Shown in pieces: positions 1-12,850 of a stretch of DNA of 64,000 nt. The position numbers and the translations under genes are program-made. The notes under the pieces are model-generated. The model was given only the letters and a program-made list of their open reading frames with translations. It did no database searches and was not told the origin of the DNA. How positions within the stretch are numbered: the first letter of the stretch is position 1; the number at the start of each line of letters is the position of its first letter. Source of the DNA: Blastomussa wellsi. Lineage: Eukaryota > Cnidaria > Anthozoa > Scleractinia > Plerogyridae. The DNA lies in the NCBI GenBank assembly GCA_947652115.1, contig OX393568.1, positions 13,608,217-13,672,216 on the forward strand, given 5' to 3'.

Positions 1-507
1 CTTTCATGAAATAGTTCTTAAAAAGTTAATATGCACAAGACTAAAATGTCATAACATCTAACTCTCATCTAAACACACCTATCAACCAATAAGAGCGTGC
101 ATAGTATCTCAGTTCTTTATAATATGTGATGTTGTGTGCATGCACAACCTTTTGAGTGTACGGGGGGGGGGGGGGGGGGGCGTCTTACAAAGCCTATCTG
201 AGCCATTCTATGTTGTGTAAATGAAAGTCATCCTGAAAATTTTGAAATATCATCCCAAAATGTTTGGAAACATTCTCCAAATAATCATGATGTTTTCCAC
301 CAAATTTCTGAGTTTCCCATTTCCCAAAAGAAATGTTTGTTTTCTCCAAAAGTGTTCCCAGAGTTGACACCCCCATTTGTGAGTTTTCCTGTATTTTATT
401 ATTCATTCATTCAGTGGATATTTTACATTTATCAACTCTATTGGTCAAATAATAATAGTAATATATCTGCTGTAAGTAAATTGTGTTGTTGTCTTGGGAC
501 ACTATAG
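1..507. repeat. 5' edge: dispersed repeat copy and poly-G tract, liprin-beta intron
   Basis: This stretch is presumably intronic sequence upstream of the first recognised liprin-beta exon. Positions 1-130 resemble, in the same orientation, a repeat at 63480-63640, and the inverse of 11430-11600; shared words include CTAAACACACCTATCAA and AGTATCTCAGTT. A poly-G run lies at about 163-180. No coding exon was recognised here. Confidence 0.5.
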
Positions 508-3500
508 GACAATTCCAGGGAACAAGAAAGCAATCCTTGTCAGAAACATGAAGAGGAAAAGAAAAAGAGCTCAAGTAAATTTGGAAAAGCATTTACAAAG
601 TAAGTGGTTGAAACGTTTAGAGTATTGCCTTGATTGGTTTGTGACGTGTGTGTTTGATACTGTTTTGTTGCTTTTAAATTCTCTTAGACTAAAATAATGA
701 GTTTCTGCATGTTTGCGTGTTTGCTACGGGTGTACATATACATTTCTATCACTTGGAGAGTTATAACTTACAACCTTTTAATCAGAACCAAAAACTTTTC
801 ATATATCGTGCTTATGTTATTATGGTTCCATGCATGAGGTTACATTTTTTCATTTAGCAATCATGTTTTATTGCCTAAACCTGAGGGTTGTCAGTAGGTT
901 TTTGAGTAGCAGGTTCCATCCAAAAAGTAGGCGGCTATTTCCATTTTATTTTTCCAATATCATGCTTAGAACTGACCTAACAACATTTGGAGTAGCTGGC
1001 GCAGTATTTGGAATAGCCGGTGAAATGTGCCGGTTGCCGGCTTATTTTGACAACCCTGAAACGTGGTCCACAGCTTTCACATTGGACTCTGTGTTCAAGC
1101 GTTAAATGGGTTTTCAGTCACCCTGTTCTGCTGTTGGGCAAGACACTTTTATCACAGTGTGCCTCTTAATGTGTTAGTATATATCAAGACGTAACCAGTC
1201 AAAATTGATAATCTGACAAAAATGATTCCTGTGGATGGGACAACTAAGCAGTTGACTACACTGGAGGACTATAAAATGCTAGTCTTAGTCTGTGCATGCT
1301 ACTGAAATCTCAGCTTAGCTGTGACTGTGTTGGTCAGTTGTTCTTTACATTATTAACTGCCCTTTGTTGTCAGTGAGTATCAGTATCATAAAATATATCT
1401 CTAACTTAGGTTGCGAAGGACACGTTCATTGAGTATGAATCCAGACGACGGAGCAGCTGTGGTAGAACCTCTTGATCTAAAAAGTTACACAAGTGTCAAT
1501 CACAGGGATTATGGGTTAAGTATCAAGTGAAACCTTTTATTGCAAACCACACATTTGTTGCAATATTACATATTGTTGAGGCCCTGTTAGGAGACAGTAA
1601 ATTCCAACAGGCGACATGGCCCTGAAACAGCAACATGATGAATCTAAAAGAAATATTTAATGATATGCTTTTAAAAAAAAATTGGAAGAATGTGGCATGA
1701 CACCTCATGTTTTAAGCCTGATAAAACACTGCTGTTTGTTTTTTAAACATTACCTAAATTGGTGGCTGCCTTGACCATTGATAGATGTTGCTGGTAAAAT
1801 GCACTCCAGAAACAACAAGCCTTTTGCTTTAAAGCAACTATCAGGAACCGGTTTCATGCAAGACCTCACCTTGCAAGTTATACCTGGTCATGAAATGATT
1901 GAGCTTTTTAGGCCCGGTCCAAACGCCGCTCTACTCATGTAATGAACCTAACTCAAAAAGGTTTGACTTTGAAGCAACACTGCATACCTGTGTCGAATTT
2001 AATTGGATCACACTGAAACCAGTGGTTTATAAAAAGATTTGATAGAACATCATATGCGTCAAGAATACAAAGGTTAGGCAAGCTATATGCAATATCATAT
2101 AGCAACATTTTCAAAAGCAATGTTTTTTTTTTTCGACAAATAAGCTTGAAACTTTCAAATCTGGCGAATTGTGAGCTACATGTTTCATCACTAAAAAGTA
2201 ACGGAAATAATGAATTATTGCTATAAACGATTTTATTTATGTTTGTTTTTAAGCTTCATGCATGACTGGTCGTGCCGCTCTACTTTGGACAAATCATGAG
2301 CACTGTAATATCACAAATACATTACAGTAATTCATGCATATGCATTAGGTTTGGCACACAAGACGAACACCATATGAATCAGCTGCCATTCCAGTGTCAT
2401 ATAATGTGGCAGACCCTAACATTGTACCTAATTAAAACTGCCAAACTGAACTGATTCAAACGCCGCTCTTCTGGCGGCGTTTAGAATGAGCCTTAGTATC
2501 TTTTTCTGACCTCTATAGAAAAGGGTGCATGGGTCATCTGCCCTCGAGGAAAGAGGGATTAGTTGAGATTGGAGGGACAACTTTGCAAATGCCGCATTAG
2601 CTAGCCTTAAGAACAAAGTATAACTGACAACATCAACACCTGCCTACACAATTCCTGAGCTTCCTTTAAGTAGCAATGTAAGTGTACCTTATTATATGAA
2701 AATAACATTGCGCATTAACAACGCAAAATCAAGGTGAATTTTCCAAAAGTTAAGTTTACGTACATCAAATTAACACAAAATTTCCAAAAACAATATGTGC
2801 CTAACTAATTTGCTGCAATACAAACGTCTCAATATACATATCTAAAGGAAAACAGCAGTATTTCCAGTCATTGTTAGCTCATTATTATCATGTTATTGCT
2901 CAATAAATGGATCTAGGGACGGGACACTCCCTTGGACCCTGGCATTTTCTAGTGCCTCGGTTATTCCCGCAGCTTTCCAGCCATTGAGGTTTTGTTGTTG
3001 AAATAAAGGTACTGCAAAACAACAATGATTTAAAATAGTATGATTTGAATAAACATTGACATAAATTAGGATGCATTAAAAATTTCCTATAATAAGGTAA
3101 TCAATCATTGTAATCAAATAGCCTCTTCTTCAAAAGAAATAAAGCTGACATGGTAAACTGTCTCCCTAGTGGAAAACAGAGCAAAAAGAAAACATGGTCC
3201 GACCATGTACAGCTTTCCAATTTCCTTTTATTCGACTCTTTGCTCTTGTATTTCATCCTGGGCCCCACTGCACCCCCATTAGGTAGTCTGCTTGCAGGTA
3301 TGTTTTGGTAATAGATTCATGAGAACACATTTATATCATTGAGTGAGGTTCCGAAATAGAATTCAAACATCAATGCGATCTGATGAAATACTGACAGTGA
3401 TATGAGCACCCTCCAAAATTGCAACACAAGAAATTTTTAAATTCAGACGTGCAACTTTCAGACCCCTTTAAACAGCCCTCATCATTTGGTTAATAAAAAC

Positions 3501-6500
3501 ATCAATTTTAATGTTATGTTGGTGTGTAATCGTCATTGAAATCACTTGCAATAAATAATTCGTCTTTGGCATTTTCATTTAGTGACCAGTTAGAGCTGCC
3601 GTTCAGTCAGTGGAGTCGGCAAATGGTGGTGAGTTGGTTGGTTGATCTTGGCTTAGGACGGTACACATCACAGTGCTTAAGAGTGATAACATGCGGACAA
3701 GATCTCCTCAAGGCATCACCTGCCCAGCTTGAGAGAGACATGGGGTTAAAGAATCCATTACATAGAAAGAAACTTCAGCTAGCTCTTCAGGTACATCTCT
3801 CATCTGTGGATATTCTTTGTTTTTTAATATAAATGTACAGACTGTAGATTAACACATTTCAAAAAAACAACATTTCAAGTGCCTGAAGCTTCAAAAACAT
3901 GTTTGGAAATGTCCATTACATATACAATGTGCATTCCCAATTAGCTTGGATTTTGTTGACAGATTTGTGTCATTACACAAATTTGTAAAGTTAATTTGGC
4001 ATGACTTTATTTCTAACACATTTGGATGAAGCATTTGTTGTAGTTTAAACTGAATTTCAGATCATAGTGATTTCAGAGTACTTTGATTTAAATATTTCTT
4101 TGTTCTAGTTTACCATAATCAATTAGCAAAGCAAAATAATAGCAGAGAAAAATACAAGCCTGTGAAACTAGTTTGAAGTTAAATTCATTTTTTAAGCTAC
4201 AACGCATACACATGTATAAATTCACTAAATGGCATAATGATAAACGAGACTTGTTTCCTGGCAAACCATGATTATACTTAACAATTAGACCCTTCGCCAG
4301 CAAGGGCCACAGGTCAATAGCCCATGAGGCGGAGTATCGCTTCATGGGCTATTGACCCGTGGCCCTTGAGGGCGAAGGGTCTTATTTTTTTAGTATCACC
4401 CAACTGGTCGAACAGAAAAGGTAAAAATAAAGTTAGCAAATGCAAGTTGAAGAAGGAAGGATAGTGTTAATGTCTGTTACTTGGTTTGGCTTTCATACTT
4501 AAGTATTTCCTTCTTTACTTATACCACTAAGTATGTTAAATTATTGCTTCTTAACAGGCACTGGTTTCAGATGGAGCAGATGTGATGGGTAGATTGAGTA
4601 ATCACTGGGTGTTAGGTATGAAATTAGAAACTACACTTAGCTCATCTTTTGGCATAATTATTTATTTTCTATTACAGCCACTGTAGTAGTGTTGACAAAA
4701 ACTTTGAAAACTTGCGGTTGCGTAGATGTAACCGAATTAGTTCCTTAATGACGTCAAAGTCAGTTGCCATGGAAAAATTTACATAAGGTCAATCATTCAC
4801 AGGAGGCGGGGGTGGCGACAACTCTAACAAACACAATTTGATCAGTACAAAGTTGTCCCCAAAGTTGGAACATCATTCCTAGTGTTTCAGAAACATAAAA
4901 AATCCCAAACTTCCCAAAGGTTTAACACATTACTTCATGTTTGTGAGTCTCCCAAATTTGCCAGAAGAATTTTGTTTTTTCTTCTGAAACAGGCTAGGTT
5001 TTGATACTCCCCATATAATCCTAGCTCTAACTCTAACATTGAAACCAAAACCAAGAGCCATCAAGTGCGATGCCCTCATAAAGGGAATCATAGTTGAGAA
5101 AGAGGAAATAAAAGCCTCCGTGTTTGCGGACGATACCACTGTTTTCGCACAAGACACCGAATCGATTTTGCAGCTGCTAGCCATGCTGGACAAATTTGGA
5201 TCCATATCGGGCCTGCAGGTTAATAAATCAAAAACTGAAGCTCATGCCACCTCGCGATTGATGCTGCAAATAAACTGATTTTTTTTATTTCATCTGGGAA
5301 GGCCAACCCCCGAAGTAGAGAAATCAACAAAAGAAAGGACTGTTCAAATGTTATTTTTCTTTGTTTTTGGTATGGTAATTTATGACAATGAGTTTGAGGA
5401 AAATAAAGATTGAACCAAGGATAAAATTGAGCCACGACAAAATTTATATCAACCAAAAAATGCTGAGTTAACATTGTCTCCCAAAATATTAGCCATCTGC
5501 AATCAGGATGACAGTAATTGTCGCCATTTGTAGATCATAATCTTGCTATGTTTTGGATGTATTCTGCATATATTCCAGGTTGGCTTGATGACATTGGTTT
5601 GCCACAGTACAAGGATTCGTTTAGTGAGGGCTCAGTTGATGGCCGTATGTTGAACTATCTTACTTTTGTAAGTTCACTACATCTTATCCAATATTTTCGA
5701 GTGGCATGCCGTGAAATATCGCATGAGTAACTTGATTTTTCAGTGTACAAGGCTCGTGTGCATGCAAAGAGAAGTCAAGTCACGAGTGGGATATTCACTG
5801 TATGCCACGAGAAAACATTGCATAACTATTTTATCCCATACTTCTAACACAAGTTACAGAAAGGTAAAACGTCTAGTGGATATATAAAAAGCTTTATATA
5901 GTGAAACTTAAAGCTTTTATTGTTACCGTATTTGGTTAAGCTTCCTCTGCTTGCTTTACGGATAGTTCGCAGAACACACCATAAATACGTTTTCCTGGCG
6001 GTGGTAAATCATGGAAAATTCTTGTTCTAGACGTCTTTGTTCTGCAGGAACTTGGCAAAGGTTGTTTGTTCACTGTTCCTGGGGTTTTTGGTCACTGTTT
6101 GGCAAATTTCTCGACGTGTGGATGCAGTTTTCCAAATCTAGGATAAGTTGATTTATGCCAGGAAATGTTTCTTATATCTTCCTTGCAAGAGTCTTGCAAT
6201 CTTGGTAACTATTTAATGACTGCAGCAGCATTTGAACACTTGTTGTGGATTGTAAGATTTTGTTTGTTTTACAGAGTGATATGCTACACCTCAAGGTACA
6301 CAATGCTCTTCACCATATCACTTTCAAGAGAGCAATACAGTGTCTGAGGTCAGCAATATTATAAGCATAGCACTTCTAGGGATTCAAATGCAGTACTATG
6401 TATTTGTTTTTCTGTCTTCACTTTATTTAATACCTTGTTAGTAGAGATGCGGTAAAAGAATTTTTTATGTGCCACATTGGTGCGCTATGCCTCCTGTTCA

Positions 6501-9500
6501 CTAAAAATGTAATTGTGCACTTGTTTTACCCGAAACGTGTTAAACGCGTATTTTCGACTGGCCCAGCAGATCAGGGGCAGCACAGTTTGGGCGAGTTTTG
6601 CAATCTCAGCCAAACGTTTGACCTTGTCCAAGTTTTCTTTTTAACAAACACACTGATAACGTTTAGTGCAAGATTCATTGTCAAAATTTAAAAGGACTTA
6701 AGAGATCACTTTTAAACTAGTACGTAAATTTTCTATGAATATGAAATTGTTGCGATTGTATATTTAATTGATAATTAGATAACTTTGATGACTCCATTAT
6801 GAACAGATATATTTTAGTGATATATTTTATATCTTTTTTTACATTATATTACCTTTTATCTAGATCTATATTTCCTTGATAGCTTTGTAGATATCTTTAG
6901 GGGGTCATCTTACATGAGGATTCAGTTCCTCCCTGATGGCAGCCTTTTTGTATTGATTATTACAAATGAAGTTGTTATAAATAAATAAATAAGTTGCATC
7001 TCTGCTTTCATCTTGTTATAGATTACACAATTTCCATCCGAACTGTTTGAAGAGGCACGCTGTAGATGAGGTAAGCTCTGGTAATACTGCCTTAAGCTTT
7101 AATTTTCCTTTGAACTGAAGATTAGACGAAAGTACGTTAAAAAAGAAGGCATCCATACACAAGCAAGTCAGTGACTCAGGCCATTCAGAGGTAGACCCAT
7201 GGCTAATGCAACAATCTCTTAAGTATTGTTCGTGTGTTAACGATATTGTTTTCTGTTTAATGGCGACCTTCAGAGTACGAGTAGGACATTCGAATTTCAA
7301 TCCAGTTACGTTCCCAAAAGCCTCGCTGCTCCCTGTTTCTGGACTGTTGAAAAGAAGACTATCGGTACAAGATCGGAAAGAAAAACGTCGTATTCATTTG
7401 AGACCTTAAGATTCTGCGACGAGGACGACTACGAGTGCGAGATTTGGATTTAAGTTTTGTCGCGTATACTAACAAAATAGCCTCACCAGAAAACTCTTAT
7501 CAGCAGCAAAGTTAGCACAGTCATTTTTATTGAAGGCAGTCAGACTTCTCCTAATCACAAAATGATAAAACTACTAACATTTTGATAACTTGTTTTCGCG
7601 ACTACAACATCCTCACTGAAACTCGTAATGGCGAAAACAAGTTATCAAAATGTTAGTAGTTTAATCATCTTGCGATTAGGAGATGTCTAACTGCCTTCGA
7701 TATAAATGACCGTAATAACTTTGCGGCTGATAAATCAGTGTATAGTATATCATAGTGTATACGTTTTCTGGTGAGGCTATTTTGTTAGTGCGCGCGACAA
7801 AACTTAAATTCAAATCTGGTACTCGTAGTCGTCCTCGTCGTAGAATCTAAAGGTCTCTAATTGATGTCCTTGTGAGGACATTAGTATAGTTTTTCAACGT
7901 ATGTGTATTAATTATAATACCAAAACGGACTTCACGTGATCTTGTTTTTTTTGTCGGTTTGTGATAGTCATGGTTAAAAGGTGCCGATGTACTGCTATGG
8001 ACAAATGGTCGAGTCACAGAATGGTTGCGGCTGGTTGATTTAGCTGAATATGCACCCAATCTCAGAGGAAGTGGAGTACATGGATCGCTCATGGTAACCA
8101 ATAACTTATCTCGTGTTCTCAAAAATTCTTGGTACACAATAGAACTTAATACAACTAAAAAGAATCTTCTCAAATTTCAATTGAAGGCAATTTTGCTTTA
8201 ATTGCTTTTCATAACAGTTTAAATGTTGAGCCGGCAGCAGGTTATGATGACAAAAGAAATCACGCACATTTAAGTGCGCATAATTTTTTATTTCATAATG
8301 ACAAGCTCCCTCTGAGGCTAACAGCTCGTGTACTTTTTCCACCACAGATTCTTGAGCCACGTTTCACTGCAGAAAGTCTTGCAGCATTATTGTCGATACC
8401 AACAAGTAAAACACTTCTTCGGCGACACCTGGCCACTCATTTCCAGTCCCTTGTAGGTACTGAGTGTCATCGCGTGAAGGAAGAAGCTGCCGCTGACACA
8501 ATGTTTCAACCACTCATGCCAGGAATTAAGCACAAGGCAAGACCACTTTGCAGCACTCCGACGACGATCTTATGATCGAAAAAAAAAAAAGTCTTTTAAA
8601 TAACCTAAAGGCTCTTTGTGATTACAATCGTACAGAGTTGACTGAACGGGTTACAATCACTTTAATATTTTTTAGATAGTAAAACGAACAGTGTCTTTGG
8701 GAGCTCTCCGAAAGCGCGGGAAAGGGGACGTTGAACTTGATGACTATGTGTGTCCTATGGACCTTGAGGTTCCTCCAGCACTCAAATCATATGTGGTTCA
8801 GCGGAGTAGACGGTCTAATGAACGCAATGAAGACTCTGCACGATCCAGAAAGAGAAGTGATGAAGATAACAGCTTCCAGGTATTAATCGATATTAAGATT
8901 CTCACTCTTAATAGGCTCTTTGCACGACCCAGTCACATGGTACAAAAAACACCCTTCTGGTGAGCAAGCTACGCTCTGGTACATGAAGTCGCTTTGTTTT
9001 GGATGTCCCAGCGTGTTGCTTGCTCACCAGCAGGGTGTTATTTTGTACCATGTGATTGGGTCGTGCAGAGGACCTATTATAGACATATTGTTCGTTGCAT
9101 AAATTATCACGCAAGTTTCAGTCATTTATGTCTGGACAGATGTCCAGCTTGGGAACTAAAGCTTGACAAACATACTAAGAATAGAAACTGTTTTGATTTG
9201 TTTAGTGTGGATGGTAGGTCCCCATATTTTTCATTTGTCTTAATTGAAAATTGAAAGTATTTTACGTAGTGATAAACCAGAGGGTTTCCATTCAGTTGCT
9301 GATAACCTTAGGAGGCTGTGTTAGTCCTGGGTTCAACACCAGCAACCGCTCACTGCAATTGAATAGATACCGGCTGAGCGTTGTATTATGTATGCACGAC
9401 AGAATGACACAATGAAATACGAAAGCTGCCAGTACAAACCGGCTGTATAAACAGGAAAAGAAACTTTGGGAAATATCGTAAGAAAACGCGTTTCTTTTCT

Positions 9501-9830
9501 TATTTTCTCTATTTTAGGGTGATGATCGTATAACAGGGACGATAGGAACTTTCTCCCAGGAGCTTGATTCTCTTACAGTAAGCTGTTTAAACTGTCTTAT
9601 TAAATCATTATTTGACTGCCAATGAAGGATGAAAGATCAGGTTTTATTCCCTTTGTACTTTAAGAGTGACTTAGTAGTGTCCCCCCCATCTTGTATTGGA
9701 TGTTTGTTCCTTTTGACAGGCTGATAGATTTTATTTTCCTTCTTTGTTGTGTATTTCTTATTTGTACCTCTGTTTTTTTTCACAGCATATGTTAAACGAG
9801 GAGAGACATCATGAATCTTACGAAGTGTGA
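508..9830 (+). CDS. PPFIBP1: Liprin-beta (PPFIBP family), C-terminal 432 residues in 12 exons
   Basis: Scaffold protein of the liprin family; liprin-beta binds liprin-alpha and works in cell-edge and synapse-like complexes. Coding exons: 508-599, 1410-1514, 3583-3790, 4558-4615, 5579-5667, 6275-6348, 7022-7070, 7968-8093, 8348-8536, 8676-8879, 9518-9577, 9786-9830. Phases agree at every junction and the sum is 1299 nt (432 codons plus TGA at 9828). The first two exons give a basic, serine-rich linker (SSSKFGKAFTKLRRTRSLS). Three SAM domains follow, with stretches identical or nearly identical to vertebrate liprin-beta: NPLHRKKLQLALQ, WLDDIGLPQYK, AEYAPNLRGSGVHG, LLRRHLATHF. The tail has DDYVCPMDLE, TIGTFSQELDSLT and a short last exon starting HMLNEE, matching the family's C-terminus. 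The 5' exons, including the coiled coil, lie outside the window. PPFIBP1 versus PPFIBP2 cannot be separated in an invertebrate. The intron after 8536 is GC-AG. Confidence 0.93.
3583..4615 (+). other. SAM domain 1 of liprin-beta (two exons)
   Basis: Exons 3583-3790 and 4558-4615 encode about residues 66-154 of the visible protein: an LPFSQW start, WLVDLGLGRY, a GQDLLKASPAQLERDMGLK helix pair and NPLHRKKLQLALQ. This is the first SAM repeat of liprins. The second exon gives the linker ending in NHWVL that leads into SAM2. Confidence 0.9.
4288..4381. mobile_element. Hairpin MITE in liprin-beta intron
   Basis: The arms begin GACCCTTCGCC and end GGCGAAGGGTC, and nearly the whole 94 bp folds on itself (CAATAGCCCATGA against TCATGGGCTATTG). 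It looks like a small foldback element; no target duplication was established. Confidence 0.6.
5039..5275 (+). pseudogene. LINE reverse transcriptase fragment
   Basis: About 78 in-frame codons include IKASVFADDTTVFAQD, the FADD form of the reverse transcriptase catalytic motif, followed by LDKFGSISGLQVNKSKTEA, the block that follows it in non-LTR (L1/Tx1-like) retrotransposons. The fragment sits in a liprin-beta intron, is truncated at both ends and ends at a stop. No endonuclease or other LINE domain was seen nearby. It is a dead insertion. Confidence 0.75.
5579..7070 (+). other. SAM domain 2 of liprin-beta (three exons)
   Basis: Exons 5579-5667, 6275-6348 and 7022-7070 encode WLDDIGLPQYKDSF, SVDGRMLNYLTF, SDMLHLKVHNALHHITFKRA and FHPNCLKRHAVDE in one continuous frame. 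They match the second liprin SAM repeat in order and spacing. Confidence 0.9.
7400..7857. mobile_element. 458-bp inverted-repeat MITE
   Basis: The ends GAGACCTTAAGATTCT and the inverse GAGACCTTTAGATTCT are followed by arms of about 200 bp that pair almost throughout, for example AACTTGTTTTCGC against GCGAAAACAAGTT. It lies in the liprin-beta intron between exons 7070 and 7968. ORFs inside it are by-products of the palindrome. Confidence 0.75.
7968..8536 (+). other. SAM domain 3 of liprin-beta (two exons)
   Basis: Exon 7968-8093 (126 nt) encodes VLLWTNGRVTEWLRLVDLAE and AEYAPNLRGSGVHGSLM. Exon 8348-8536 (189 nt) encodes ILEPRFTAESLAALLSIP and KTLLRRHLATHFQSLVG. Both correspond to the third SAM repeat, the most conserved part of liprins. 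Confidence 0.92.
8537..8675 (+). other. GC-AG intron in liprin-beta
   Basis: The exon ends CACAAG and the intron starts GCAAGA. The next exon begins at 8676 after TTTTTTAG. A GC donor is the only choice that keeps frame: reading through reaches a stop after 13 codons, and the attractive GT at about 8453 leaves the wrong phase. The joined protein reads KHKIVKRTVSLGALRKRGK, matching the family linker before the conserved CPM motif. Confidence 0.8.
8914..9074. mobile_element. Short palindromic MITE
   Basis: Inverted ends TGCACGACCCAGTCACATGG and CCATGTGATTGGGTCGTGCA enclose a second inverted pair around GGTGAGCAAGC. The element lies in a liprin-beta intron just after exon 8676-8879. It produces ORFs on both strands that are not genes. 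Confidence 0.7.
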
Positions 9831-11429
9831 CAAATTTTATTTCGCAAAAGAAATTTGAATGCGATCTATTTTTCCTGTTAACATGTCTTTTCAAGGAATA
9901 ACGTTTTACAACTTATCTGCACTTAGCTTATCCTCGGAGATCCCGTGGGCGCTTAGTTGGGGCGACACGAAGTAATCGAGCAGCAAAACCGGGTTTGGGG
10001 GGGAGGGGTGGGGGAGCAAACAAAAATTTACAAGAATTATTCGCACCGATTTTGCGGGTGAATGCTTCTCACGCCCTTGAATTGCCTCTTACCCGGACCC
10101 AGCGGTCTACCCGGGGATGGTGCTTGGTCCCTTGGGGATCATATATTAACGTTTCTTAATACAAATTGGATACCGAATTGTACAGGTTATGACATCAGAG
10201 TTTATATTACAGATTTTATAATGCGCAACATTAAATGTAAAGATGTTTTGTCAGAGATTTTAGCAGTTGTTAAGGGGAGCTTTGCCAGGTATAACTTGGT
10301 CGCTTGGGTATCACATTGGTGGGCTTCAAATGCAGACTACAGACCCGGTTACAGACTCCGTTAGCATTCATGTTCACGGGTTTCTCAATATTTCACGATA
10401 TTTTACAAATTCTGCAGGTCTGCAGTCTGCATTTTTCGCACAACGATATCACATGCTTTTGACTTCTTCATATGCTACGAACAGTAGACAACTATAAACA
10501 AGAAAGGATGAATTTCAATTATAGAAAATTAATGCGAGCGGGATCAAGAATGGAGGAGTTAGACTTTTTCATTTCTGGCTTAATTCTTGACATGCTTTCT
10601 TAACATGACAGTGTACACTGTTCACATCATCTCTATTTTTCAACGCAAAAGAATTCGAGAGAAACAGCGGGCGAAACGAGCGCGAGTACGAGGGGAATAA
10701 ATCCCACAAACTCTACAGTTTATTCCCCAGAGCGTCGTGCTGAAGTCTACTGTTTAGGCTGAATTCTAACTTGGTCTATGAACGTATTGGCGCTGCCCAC
10801 CAACCACCGAACGCTATCATGTGCTGGCATCCAGTTCGCTCGCGACTCTGCCGTGTTTATCGAAAGAAAGAAAATAGAGGCTGTAAACAGTGTGTACCAG
10901 TTGATGCGGGGCGTCACATTTATATAGGCATTATTGTTTATGTTATACACTAAAGCTGATAGTAAAGTTACACTTTTACAATTTCTGTTGTTGTTTGTTG
11001 GAATTTTATCAGTTGATATCGATTGGTTACTGCGCATACTTTGAGCGATGTAAAGAAAACCATTACTAACCTCTCGCAGCGAGGTCTGCACGAAAACGAC
11101 CGAGGGCGAATATTCTCGAATACGGCTCGAGCAAGCTAGTTAGTAAGTAGTTTATGATATGACACTCGGGTCATGCATGCTTGTTAATAACGCACTTTCG
11201 GTGACCTGAATTTAGAGGCTTTCCGCCGTGACGTGTTTTGACGTCGCGAACAATTCAGAAAGGACAAGCTACCACGATTTTGAAAACATTTTTTTTAATT
11301 AGAGTATTTTTATGTTTTCTTTCCGCAGTTCTAGTTGCAAGTTTTAAATTATCCAACTTTAGAAAAACATACGCGGCTTAGGACCGTTTCTATTGAACGG
11401 TCCGTATGGCAAAATCCCGACCACGAAAG

Positions 11430-11890
11430 AACCAATCACAACGTTCGAATTTTCCTTGCCATATAATATAAAATAACTGAGATACTACGTGCGCTCTCAT
11501 TGGTTGATAGGTGTGTTTAGATGCGAGTATGCAAACACGATTGTGACGTAATAGTTTCGTACGTATTTTTAAGAAATATTTTATAAAAGCAATCGAGGAC
11601 GTTTTCCGTGTTTACATAGCCTCATCTAAAACCGAGACGCAGTCGAGGGTTTACATGAAGGTCGGAACACACGACGCTGTCTTTCGCTCATTTTGGTGCT
11701 GCGACCTGGTCCACAAATTCAAACTGATTTGATTTTGTGCGACACGTCTCAGCGACAAAATTTTCGCCAGAAATGCAACGTACACACAAGGCGACATGTT
11801 GCCTCGTATGTTCCGACCTTAACTGTCTCGAATTCTCCCGAACCCCCTCGTGTTCATATGAGGCTATGTAGACACGGTAAAAGCCCTATA
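11430..11890. repeat. Dispersed repeat, family shared with window ends
   Basis: The part 11460-11600 is the near inverse complement of 63480-63630, sharing GATAGGTGTGTTTAGATG and TATGCAAACACGATTGTGAC. The following CGTGTTTACATAGCCTC is in the same orientation as 63380-63400. It ends with an inverted GAGGCTATGTAGACACGG. The layout suggests an element with inverted ends, but exact borders are unclear. Confidence 0.5.
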
Positions 11891-12722
11891 TTGCTTAAAT
11901 GCAGGGTAAAGGTACGAGAAGACGTAGCGCTACTTGCAAACACGAAACATTCACACGATGGGGACCAAATAACGACGCGCAATTTGTCCACAGACCCGCG
12001 CGCAGTCTCCGGCCAATAGGTGAAATTCTAACTGCCACTTGGGGGATAGACTTTTCTGGCGATCGCGACTACTCCGAGCTGGAACAATTATTCCCTTGCC
12101 AGCAGAGGGTGATTTTCAGCCGTTCTGAACGGTTAATTTTGGATTTTGTTAAGTTCACTTCCATCCAAATACCAAACGCCGTCTCACTGTCGGGTCCTGT
12201 AAGATTATTCTCTTGGTCAAATTCTCGCTTAGTTTCACCTAAGACTAAGTTTTTTACAAATAAAGTTCACTCACACTGTTTATTGCTCTCATTATTTATA
12301 TAATTTAAAACAAGTTCTATTATTCCCGTTCACAATTAAATACCCTCCGGTTTATTTACATGGAGGAAGGTAACAATTAAATACTGTTTCCTAGAATAAC
12401 CCAATATAAAAACCGCGTGATCCGGTACACTCGTTCAATCTTTCTTCTTGCCACGATAACTTGCTGTTGAAATCACACAAATTTTAATTTTAGAACTCAG
12501 TTTTCGTTTATATAATAAGCCCAATTATGGGCGCATTTTGATTGGCTCCTACCTACAATCTATTAGAGGACAGACGCACTGATGGTGTCAAGCCTTTCAT
12601 ACTTTGTTTCTTTATTGTAAAGAACAAATAGATTCCATGTTGCCGTGCGTCTGCTCAGTAATAAATCACAGAAGAGGTGAAAATGTGGTAAGAACATCAG
12701 TCATCAGTGACACTTTCGGTTG

Positions 12723-12850
12723 TAGCCTGCGAACAGGCTCTCGAGTGGAGAAAATTTCGGCGAGCGAATTTGCGAGCGTGTCCTGGGTCCTGCGCGTTTT
12801 CCTTCTCCCCAGGCTACGCTCGACTCGCTGGGGAGCCTATTCGCAGGCTA
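12723..12850. mobile_element. 128-bp MITE with TAGCCTGCGA termini
   Basis: It starts TAGCCTGCGAACAGGCTC and ends GAGCCTATTCGCAGGCTA, a near-perfect terminal inverted repeat of 18 bp. The interior is GC-rich. It has the size and layout of a small DNA-transposon derivative. Confidence 0.7.

Noticed and set aside
960..1105. Plus-strand ORF end (TTFGVAGAVFGIAGEMCRLP) as a liprin-beta exon
   Set aside because: No acceptor/donor pair fits. Exons 508-599 and 1410-1514 already join in phase without it.
4930..5205. Minus-strand ORF overlapping the LINE fragment
   Set aside because: It is the shadow of the plus-strand reverse transcriptase frame, which carries the recognisable FADD motif.
8390..8575. 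Reading through to the stop after STPTTIL as the true liprin-beta end
   Set aside because: The next exons continue the conserved family C-terminus in frame, so this is at most an intron-retention product.
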